From a bacterium (GTDB lineage: Bacteria > Arandabacterota > Arandabacteria > Arandabacterales > Arandabacteraceae), in the NCBI GenBank assembly GCA_025774405.1, contig JALGWB010000100.1:1-7419 (forward strand): a stretch of 7,419 nt of DNA, given 5' to 3'. Under the pieces are notes generated by a model. The model saw only the letters and a program-made list of their open reading frames with translations. It was not told the DNA's origin and ran no database searches. The position numbers were made by a program, and so were the translations under genes. Below, piece after piece: positions 1 to 5,205 of this stretch; the stretch's first letter is position 1, and each line of letters opens with the position of its first letter.

Positions 1-1
1 C

Positions 2-391
2 TATCCCTTCTGGCATGGTAAGAATCTCGAGGGACTTCAGGGCACGCTTCGCCGTCTGAGCGAGCTCTTCCAGAAGGATATTGTCATAGCGGAGACAGCT
101 TATCCTTTCACACTCAACTGGAATGATTGGACCACCAATGTGGTTGGTTCCCGTGAGCAATTGATTCTGCCTGCCTATCCACCCACACCTGAGGGGCAGA
201 GCCAATTCATCAAGACCATCAAAGCCATCGTGAGAGCCACCGCTGGTGGGATTGGCTTGTGCTACTGGGGCGGGGAGCTCGTTGCTTTCAATGGTCCAAA
301 GGCTGCTGATGGTTCTCCCTGGGAAAACCTTGCTCTCTTCGACTTCTCAAACAGGGCTCTACCTGCCATCGAAGCCCTCGGCGGTGAGTGA
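2..391 (+). CDS. GH53 arabinogalactan endo-beta-1,4-galactanase, C-terminal part
   Basis: This is the last 129 codons of a gene whose start lies left of the window, read in the frame beginning at base 2 and ending at TGA 389-391. The protein matches the C-terminal end of glycoside hydrolase family 53, secreted enzymes that cut beta-1,4-galactan side chains of pectin and type I arabinogalactan. Visible hallmarks are YPFWHG at the start, then IAETAYP (fragment residue 31 is the Glu that serves as catalytic nucleophile in GH53), TPEGQ, the GGIGLCYWGGEL strand and the closing SPWENLALFDF segment. The protein stops just after the barrel ends, so there is no C-terminal carbohydrate-binding domain or sorting tag. 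The signal peptide and acid/base Glu would be upstream, out of view. The family call is firm; exact substrate is inferred. It is probably a separate transcription unit from the genes that follow, because a promoter-like element lies in the 122-base gap after it. Confidence 0.9.
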   Translation, partial: YPFWHGKNLEGLQGTLRRLSELFQKDIVIAETAYPFTLNWNDWTTNVVGSREQLILPAYPPTPEGQSQFIKTIKAIVRATAGGIGLCYWGGELVAFNGPKAADGSPWENLALFDFSNRALPAIEALGGE

Positions 392-452
392 GATGCGGTC
401 GGGGCATGCTTGCATCTGTGTTCTGCTCAATGCTACCCTTTTTCAGCGATGC

Positions 453-481
453 TTGACACCTCGGGGTCACTGTTTTAACAT
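453..481 (+). promoter_or_regulatory. Sigma70-type promoter of the inositol-lipid genes
   Basis: TTGACA at 453-458 is a perfect -35 consensus. After exactly 17 bases comes TAACAT at 476-481, four of six matches to TATAAT. Transcription would begin near 488, leaving a leader of about 25 nt before the GTG at 514. This fits the two-gene unit downstream and the change of function from the upstream galactanase. It is a prediction from consensus only; the -10 box is mediocre. Confidence 0.55.
454..469. repeat. Imperfect palindrome inside the promoter spacer
   Basis: The sequence TGACACCTCGGGGTCA reads as an imperfect dyad: TGAC at 454-457 pairs with GTCA at 466-469, followed inward by one mismatch (A458/G465) and then C459 with G464. 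It overlaps the -35 box by five bases and occupies most of the -35/-10 spacer, a usual place for a repressor operator. It is also followed by CTGTTTT (470-476), so it could instead be a weak intrinsic terminator for the upstream galactanase gene, although the stem is short and mismatched. The two readings cannot be separated from the sequence. Confidence 0.3.
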
Positions 482-513
482 CAAGCGTTCATGAAAGGTA
501 TGGTGGCAAGGGA

Positions 514-1161
514 GTGCTGATACCTTTAAGCATAAGAGGTGGTTTCAGGAAACTGCTTTCACCCCTGGCGATTCTGCTTGATTCAGCCAGCGTAAGCCCG
601 AACACGCTGACGATCGTTGGGCTCCTACCAGCTGTCCTTGCTGGAATTGTGTTTGCGGAGGGTAGAGTCAGGTTGGGTGGAATACTTGTCGCTGTCTCAG
701 GGCTTTTCGATCTTATGGATGGCCTGGTGGCGAAAACAGCCAACCGGCAGACGACCTTTGGAGCCTTGCTTGATTCAACTGTTGACAGATATGCGGAGAT
801 TGCTATCTTCCTGGGTCTTGCCGCTCTGTTCAAGGACACCCATACGCTGTATGGAGTCATGCTTGCAATGGCAGGGTCATTGATGGTAAGTTATCTCAAA
901 GCCAGGGCTGAAGGGCTGGGTTCACAGTGTGACATGGGGGTCCTTCAGCGACCTGAACGGCTGTTGATCATTATAGTCGGAGCTCTTATCGGTAAAGGAG
1001 CTCTTAAGTGGGCAGTCTGGTTGATTGCAATCTTTGCAAACTCCACTGCACTCGAGAGGCTTATACGGACAAAGTGGCGTATGGGTTCACATTCTGACGG
1101 AAACAAGAGAATGGAGGTTGGAGATGGGAAAGGTAAGAGCAGCAATTATCGGTGTTGGTAA
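514..1161 (+). CDS. CDP-alcohol phosphatidyltransferase, probable phosphatidylinositol-phosphate (or archaetidylinositol-phosphate-like) synthase
   Basis: A 215-residue integral membrane enzyme predicted to transfer a phosphatidyl group from CDP-diacylglycerol (or a similar CDP-lipid) to an alcohol, here probably inositol-1-phosphate. The family signature is at residues 66-91: D66xxD69G70xxA73K74, eight residues, G83xxxD87xxxD91. The four metal-binding and catalytic Asp residues are present; K74 stands where Arg is usual. SPNTLT (28-33) and the later RAEG and RPERL segments resemble inositol-phosphate-using members. Hydrophobic stretches near 34-48, 53-65, 96-125 and 150-175 are likely membrane helices. 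The GTG at 514 is the first usual start codon after the in-frame stop at 454-456 and gives a normal N-terminus; the only purine-rich stretch (AAGGGA, 508-513) abuts it, so the ribosome site is poorly placed. The gene overlaps ino1 by 38 nt, which supports inositol phosphate as acceptor and suggests translational coupling. Family certain, acceptor inferred; a PgsA-like glycerophosphate role is the main alternative. Confidence 0.88.
   Translation: MLIPLSIRGGFRKLLSPLAILLDSASVSPNTLTIVGLLPAVLAGIVFAEGRVRLGGILVAVSGLFDLMDGLVAKTANRQTTFGALLDSTVDRYAEIAIFLGLAALFKDTHTLYGVMLAMAGSLMVSYLKARAEGLGSQCDMGVLQRPERLLIIIVGALIGKGALKWAVWLIAIFANSTALERLIRTKWRMGSHSDGNKRMEVGDGKGKSSNYRCW
1113..1117 (+). promoter_or_regulatory. 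Shine-Dalgarno site that fixes the ino1 start
   Basis: GGAGG ends six bases before the ATG at 1124. It lies inside the coding sequence of the upstream phosphatidyltransferase, in the region where the two genes overlap. It selects ATG 1124 over the longer open frame that extends back to a TTG at 1025, whose extra residues do not resemble the family. Confidence 0.75.
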
Positions 1162-2248
1162 TTGTGCCTCTTCGCTTGTCCAGGGTGTTCACTATTACAG
1201 GAATGCAAAAGAGGGCGAGATAATCCCCGGTATCATGCACGTCAACCTGGGCGGGTACCATATCAGTGACATTGAATTTGTTGCCGCGATTGACATCGAT
1301 GCTAATAAAGTAGGCAAGGATCTTGCCGAGGCGATCTTCACCAGGCCCAATAACACGTACAGGTTTTGTGACGTACCGAAGACGGGCGTCAGGGTGGTAA
1401 GAGGGATGACCCATGATGGCCTGGGTCTTTATCTATCCAAGATAATAAAGAAGGCACCTGGCAAGACTGATGATATTGTCAGGGTACTCAAGGATAACGG
1501 TGTTGACGTGGTTGTCAACTTCCTGCCGGTTGGCAGCGAGGAGGCAACCAAGTGGTACGTTGAACAGATATTGGAGGCTGGCTGTGGCTTCGTCAATGGT
1601 ATCCCCGTCTTCATTGCCAGAGAAGAATACTGGCAGGAAAGATTTGCTCAGCGGGGTCTTCCAGTGATTGGCGATGACATAAAGAGCCAGGTCGGGGCAA
1701 CCATTGTCCATCGTGTGCTTACCACGCTTTTTAGAGATAGAGGAGTGCGCCTCGAGCGAACAAGTCAGCTTAATGTCGGTGGCAACACTGATTTCCTGAA
1801 TATGCTCGAAAGGTCCCGTCTCGAATCGAAGAAGATCTCCAAGACATCAGCGGTCACATCCATGCTTGACTATGACATTGGAGAAGGCAATGTCCACATA
1901 GGACCAAGTGACTATGTCTCATGGTTGTCCGACAGGAAGTGGGCTTATATTCGCCTTGAGGGCCGCACATTTGGAGATGTTCCGCTTAATGTTGAGTTGA
2001 AGCTCGAAGTCTGGGATTCACCCAACTCGGCTGGCGTTATGATTGATGCCATAAGATGCTGCAAACTTGCAATGGACGCCGGCATGTCAGGAGCTGTTTT
2101 GGCACCGAGTGCTTACTTTATGAAATCGCCGCCCAAGCAGTTCACAGATTACGAAGCCAGAGACATGGTTGAAGCGTTTATAGCTGATTGTGTTGCCAGG
2201 CGGAAGCGGGGTGCACGTAAGAAGCCTGCTAAGAGGGCGAAGAGGTAG
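1124..2248 (+). CDS. ino1: myo-Inositol-1-phosphate synthase
   Basis: A 374-residue cytosolic NAD-dependent enzyme that isomerises D-glucose-6-phosphate to 1L-myo-inositol-1-phosphate (an internal oxidation, aldol cyclisation and reduction). It is of the short type known from Mycobacterium and archaea, not the roughly 500-residue eukaryotic type. Visible motifs are the dinucleotide loop GVGNCASS (10-17), NFLPVGSEEAT (132-142), GDDIKSQVGAT with the conserved Lys (183-193), NVGGNTDF (217-224), KKISKT (236-241), IGPSDYV (259-265) and DSPNSAG (298-304). The start at ATG 1124 is fixed by GGAGG six bases upstream. The last 16 residues (359-374) are a strongly basic, Lys/Arg/Ala tail that the catalytic fold does not need. 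The gene overlaps the phosphatidyltransferase, so its product is probably made for inositol phospholipid; free inositol or compatible-solute synthesis is the alternative. Identification is firm. Confidence 0.96.
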   Translation: MGKVRAAIIGVGNCASSLVQGVHYYRNAKEGEIIPGIMHVNLGGYHISDIEFVAAIDIDANKVGKDLAEAIFTRPNNTYRFCDVPKTGVRVVRGMTHDGLGLYLSKIIKKAPGKTDDIVRVLKDNGVDVVVNFLPVGSEEATKWYVEQILEAGCGFVNGIPVFIAREEYWQERFAQRGLPVIGDDIKSQVGATIVHRVLTTLFRDRGVRLERTSQLNVGGNTDFLNMLERSRLESKKISKTSAVTSMLDYDIGEGNVHIGPSDYVSWLSDRKWAYIRLEGRTFGDVPLNVELKLEVWDSPNSAGVMIDAIRCCKLAMDAGMSGAVLAPSAYFMKSPPKQFTDYEARDMVEAFIADCVARRKRGARKKPAKRAKR

Positions 2249-2263
2249 TACAATAAAGCTTGC

Positions 2264-2293
2264 TTGAAATTGGGCTTCGTTTGCGGGTATGAT
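2264..2293 (+). promoter_or_regulatory. tmk: Sigma70-type promoter ahead of tmk
   Basis: TTGAAA at 2264-2269 (five of six matches to TTGACA) and TATGAT at 2288-2293 (five of six matches to TATAAT) are separated by 18 bases. Transcription should start near 2300, about 55 bases before the tmk GTG. It lies in the only sizeable gap between ino1 and the long downstream operon, which makes it the best candidate for that operon's main promoter. Predicted from consensus only. Confidence 0.55.
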
Positions 2294-2331
2294 AGCTTCG
2301 ACCCCTGACGAAGCCTAAAATGTTGACGAAG
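2271..2331. repeat. Cluster of ACGAAG/CTTCGT repeats over the tmk promoter
   Basis: Four related hexamers fall within 57 bases: CTTCGT at 2275-2280, CTTCGA at 2296-2301, ACGAAG at 2308-2313 and ACGAAG at 2326-2331. GGCTTCGT (2273-2280) and ACGAAGCC (2308-2315) form a perfect 8-bp inverted repeat, extendable by a wobble pair and two A-T pairs. GCTTCG (2295-2300) and CGAAGC (2309-2314) form a competing 6-bp stem. TGACGAAG occurs twice, 18 bases apart (2306-2313 and 2324-2331). GCTTCG occurs twice, 21 bases apart, on either side of the -10 box. No T-run follows the stem on either strand, so a simple intrinsic terminator is unlikely. An operator array or leader hairpin is possible. Confidence 0.5.
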
Positions 2332-2333
2332 GA
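2328..2333 (+). promoter_or_regulatory. tmk: Possible ribosome binding site for tmk
   Basis: GAAGGA is the only Shine-Dalgarno-like stretch before tmk. It lies 21 bases before the GTG at 2355, which is too far, but only 9 bases before an in-frame TTG at 2343. It therefore raises the possibility that translation begins four codons earlier than the start used here. Confidence 0.4.
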
Positions 2334-2354
2334 ATCTCCTATTGGTGCTTTGGC

Positions 2355-2987
2355 GTGGAAGGGATATTTATTACACTTGAGGGTATCGAAGGAAGCGGGA
2401 AGTCAACCCAGGCAGAGCTTCTAAAGGAATTCTTAGTCGGGATTGGCTTCAAGGTTGTCCTCACCAGGGAGCCGGGCGGGTCGCCGATCGGCGAGAAGGT
2501 GAGGGGGATTCTCCTCGATCGATCCAATTGTGGAATGGAACCGATGACTGAACTTCTGCTTTATGAAGCAAGCAGGTATCAGCATGTTACCGAAGTGATT
2601 AGACCTGCTCTTGAACAGGGCAAAGTGGTCATCTGTGACAGGTTCTTTGATGCTTCAACAGCCTATCAGGGCTATGGACGTGGAATAGAGATAGATACCG
2701 TGAACAGGCTTAATCTTATTGCGACGAATGGGCTTAAAGCTGATCTTACTATTGTGCTGGATCTTCCGGTAGAGATTGGCCTTAAGCGCATCGGCAGCCA
2801 GCTCGACCGCATCGAAGGCGAGAGGGCTGAATTTCATGAAAGGGTGCGCAGAGGTTATCTTGAAATTGCTGAAGACGAGCCTGAAAGGGTGAAAGTCGTT
2901 GATGGTTCGGGCTCGATTGAAGATACATTTGCAAGGGTTAGATCGATTGTTGAGAGATTTCTATCCTTAAGGAAAGCGAGGTCTTAG
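2355..2987 (+). CDS. tmk: Thymidylate kinase (dTMP kinase)
   Basis: A 210-residue cytosolic kinase that phosphorylates dTMP to dTDP with ATP, the step feeding dTTP synthesis for DNA. Visible features are the P-loop GIEGSGKST (10-18), TREPGGSPIGEKVR (37-50), the DRFFDASTAYQGYGRG substrate motif (95-110) and the lid region LDRIEGERAEFHERVRRGYLE (150-170, with basic residues for ATP phosphates). Length is normal for bacterial Tmk. The GTG at 2355 gives the typical family N-terminus (about nine residues before the P-loop), but no ribosome site is close to it. An in-frame TTG at 2343 has GAAGGA nine bases upstream and would add Met-Cys-Phe-Gly. It is followed by ctpA after 2 bases and begins the downstream operon. 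It is not next to holB, a common partner elsewhere. Confidence 0.96.
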   Translation: MEGIFITLEGIEGSGKSTQAELLKEFLVGIGFKVVLTREPGGSPIGEKVRGILLDRSNCGMEPMTELLLYEASRYQHVTEVIRPALEQGKVVICDRFFDASTAYQGYGRGIEIDTVNRLNLIATNGLKADLTIVLDLPVEIGLKRIGSQLDRIEGERAEFHERVRRGYLEIAEDEPERVKVVDGSGSIEDTFARVRSIVERFLSLRKARS

Positions 2988-2989
2988 TT

Positions 2990-4549
2990 ATGACAAGGAT
3001 TAAAGGGATGAAGCTTCTTCTGATTGCGACTTTGATCGCTGTCATCGGTATCGGGAGCATGGTGCTTGCCAGAGCAACCAATCCAATCGAAAGCGCCATG
3101 CTTTTCAATGAGGTCCTCAAACACATAAGAGATGACTATGTTGATGAAGTCGATCTCGACAAACTTATGACTGGAGCCATCAGGGGTATGCTGAATACTC
3201 TTGATCCTCACAGCCAGTACCTTACCAGCAAGCAATATGAAAATCTAATGGTGAGTACACATGGTAGCTTCGGTGGACTTGGCATCGAGATTGACATTCG
3301 TAATGGCTGGCTTACCGTGATTGCACCGATAGAGGGAACACCCGCTTATCGAGCTGGCATAAGGGGTGGGGACAGGATAGTCAAGATAGAGGGGAAGTCG
3401 ACCCGCGGTATCAGCATGACGGAAGCTGTCCAGAAACTGAGAGGACCAAAGGGAACCAAGGTTACAATCACAATCCAGCGTGAGGGTGAACCGGAGCTGA
3501 TCGACTACACCATCACGCGAGACATCATCAAGATAAAGAGTGTGCCTTTCGCAACCATGCTTGATGGGGATATTGGTTACGTTAGGATTGCAGCCTTCTC
3601 TGATAACACATCCCGTGAGCTTCGCGACGCCCTGAAGAAGCTAAAGGAACAGGGTATGAGAAAACTGATTGTGGACTTGAGGCGTAATACCGGTGGTCTG
3701 CTTTCGCAGGCTATAGAGGTTACCGAGCAATTTGTTAAGCCTGGTCAGACGATTGTATCGACCAGAGGCAGACGGCGGGAACAGAACCGAGTCTATAGAG
3801 CCGGCTCCCGAGCCAGGGGCGGAGACTATCCTTTGATCATTCTGGTTGACAACCAGAGTGCGAGTGCTTCGGAGATCGTTGCCGGCGCTGTGCAGGACCT
3901 GGACCGCGGCCTGGTGGTAGGTCTTACAACATTTGGTAAGGGTACCGTGCAGAGCGTGATGAAGCTGAGCGGAGGAGGCGCTCTCAAACTCACCACAGCC
4001 AAGTATTATACCCCAAGTGGGCGCAACATAAACAAGGAGGAGGAACCTTCTGAGGAGTCAGCGATCATCCACCCGGATCAGGTGGATTCCAATCATGTCT
4101 ATTATACAATCGGTGGCAGAAAGGTCTATGGTGGTGGGGGCATCAAACCAGATATCAAAATCGAACCTGAGGAGATGCCCAAGATTGCCAGCCGTCTGGC
4201 CAGAGAAGGGCTGGTTTTTGAATATGCAGTGCATTATGTGGCTACGCATGAAACCGTCAAGCCCGACTTTGGCGATGACCCGAAACTGGTCTCTGACTTC
4301 GAGGATTTCATCACTGAGAAGGAGTTTGAATTCACTGACGAGGAATTTGAGGAGGGGAAGGATTTTCTTCTGATAATGCTGAGATCGGAGATCGCAAGGA
4401 AGGTCTGGGGTGATGAAGCGGCATATCAGATCTCAATTGAAGGTGACAGCCAACTCCAGAGGGTCATTGGCATCCTTGAACAGGCCAATAGCCTATCTGA
4501 CCTCTTTGCCCTAGCGATAGACTATTCCCAGGAGACGGAGTCGCAATAG
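2990..4549 (+). CDS. ctpA: Carboxy-terminal processing protease, S41 family, membrane-anchored with long C-terminal extension
   Basis: A 519-residue serine protease of the Prc/CtpA family, which trims or degrades envelope proteins from their C-termini. Residues 8-28 form a hydrophobic signal anchor placing the enzyme outside the cytoplasmic membrane. An N-terminal helical part (35-85) precedes a PDZ domain (about 89-165) that gates substrate access, then the S41 core (about 180-345). The catalytic Ser is S292 in SASASEI, and the Lys is K317 in FGKGTVQ, with the third member Q321 four residues on; the 25-residue Ser-Lys spacing equals that of E. coli Prc. DLRRNTGG (229-236) replaces the more usual DLRxNPGG. 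A roughly 130-residue C-terminal part (about 390-519), rich in Glu and Asp around 428-457, extends past the core. A GAGG four-base match (2978-2981) lies 8 bases before ATG 2990, at the end of tmk. Natural substrate unknown. Confidence 0.94.
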   Translation: MTRIKGMKLLLIATLIAVIGIGSMVLARATNPIESAMLFNEVLKHIRDDYVDEVDLDKLMTGAIRGMLNTLDPHSQYLTSKQYENLMVSTHGSFGGLGIEIDIRNGWLTVIAPIEGTPAYRAGIRGGDRIVKIEGKSTRGISMTEAVQKLRGPKGTKVTITIQREGEPELIDYTITRDIIKIKSVPFATMLDGDIGYVRIAAFSDNTSRELRDALKKLKEQGMRKLIVDLRRNTGGLLSQAIEVTEQFVKPGQTIVSTRGRRREQNRVYRAGSRARGGDYPLIILVDNQSASASEIVAGAVQDLDRGLVVGLTTFGKGTVQSVMKLSGGGALKLTTAKYYTPSGRNINKEEEPSEESAIIHPDQVDSNHVYYTIGGRKVYGGGGIKPDIKIEPEEMPKIASRLAREGLVFEYAVHYVATHETVKPDFGDDPKLVSDFEDFITEKEFEFTDEEFEEGKDFLLIMLRSEIARKVWGDEAAYQISIEGDSQLQRVIGILEQANSLSDLFALAIDYSQETESQ

Positions 4550-5205
4550 TGGAGACAGTGCTTTTCATAGATTTCGATGGAACGATTTCACCAGTTGACA
4601 TTTCCAATACGTTTTTCACAAGGTTTGCCGGGGCTGATGCTCGAAAGGCCGTGGAAGAATGGAAGGCTGGCGAAATAGGCTCCGTTGAATGCCTTAAGCG
4701 TGAGGTTTCCGCTTATCGTGGTGACATCTTTAGGCTTGCCCGATATGCACGCCGGCAACCCATTGATCCGGGATTTGGTATGCTGCTCGAAGAATCCAGA
4801 AAGCACGGAGTCGATGTAATAGTGGTGAGTGATGGACTGGATTTCTATATTCAACCCTTCTTCGAAGAGCATGGCTTTGAAGTCAAGGTTTTTTCAAATC
4901 AACTTGAGGTGAGTGACGGCAAAACTATTCTTAGGTTTCCTCATTATAACGAGGCTTGCGGCAAGTGTGCCAATTGCAAGTCGAGCCATGTTGAGGCAGA
5001 GAAGCAAAAGGGTAAGCGCATAATCTATGTTGGTGATGGGCTTTCGGACAAATGCGCCGCCAGCAGGGCTGATGTGGTATTCGCCAAGGGAGACCTTAGG
5101 TGCTATTGCCTTGCCAACGGGATAGCCTTTGAAGCTTTTGAGAATCTGAGCGACGTTGCAGACAGGATACGAAGTGGTCTGGCTTCACTCTTACGACCCA
5201 GCTAA
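4549..5205 (+). CDS. MtnX-like HAD-superfamily phosphatase
   Basis: A 218-residue cytosolic phosphatase of HAD subfamily IB, related to MtnX (2-hydroxy-3-keto-5-methylthiopentenyl-1-phosphate phosphatase) and phosphoserine phosphatase-like enzymes. Motif I is DFDGT with nucleophile D8 and acid/base D10; motif II is VVSDG with S94; K144 in NCK is the likely motif III lysine; motif IV is GDGLSD with D163 and D167. Three cysteines, C137, C140 and C143, are spaced two residues apart around K144, resembling the Cys-rich CGxCK segment of the MtnX group. The GTG start at 4549 shares its G with the ctpA stop TAG, with GGAG at 4537-4540 eight bases upstream. No other methionine-salvage gene is in view, so MtnX activity is doubtful. 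Dephosphorylation of another sugar phosphate, phosphoserine or a lipid or nucleotide precursor is equally open. Family sure, substrate unknown. Confidence 0.85.
   Translation: METVLFIDFDGTISPVDISNTFFTRFAGADARKAVEEWKAGEIGSVECLKREVSAYRGDIFRLARYARRQPIDPGFGMLLEESRKHGVDVIVVSDGLDFYIQPFFEEHGFEVKVFSNQLEVSDGKTILRFPHYNEACGKCANCKSSHVEAEKQKGKRIIYVGDGLSDKCAASRADVVFAKGDLRCYCLANGIAFEAFENLSDVADRIRSGLASLLRPS

Noticed and set aside
397..443. Possible intrinsic terminator after the galactanase gene: AGATGC (391-396) with GCATCT (412-417), and a five-T run at 439-443
   Set aside because: The six-base stem has a 15-base loop and ends more than 20 bases before the T-run. No GC-rich stem abuts the T-run.
1025..1123. 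Longer N-terminus for inositol-1-phosphate synthase from TTG 1025
   Set aside because: The added residues do not fit the family, and GGAGG sits at the right distance from ATG 1124.
1124..1161. Frameshift or gene fusion at the transferase/ino1 overlap
   Set aside because: Both proteins have complete domains and proper ends, so a plain overlap explains it.
2256..2265. AAGC/GCTT inverted repeat just after ino1
   Set aside because: The loop would be two bases, no GC-rich stem and no T-run follow.
2273..2315. Intrinsic terminator for ino1
   Set aside because: The stem is good, but the following bases are TAAAATG, not T-rich, on either strand. It also overlaps a good promoter. Kept as a repeat instead.
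4034..4040. Internal Shine-Dalgarno-like AAGGAGG in ctpA
   Set aside because: No start codon follows at a usable distance. The bases encode a Lys-Glu run.
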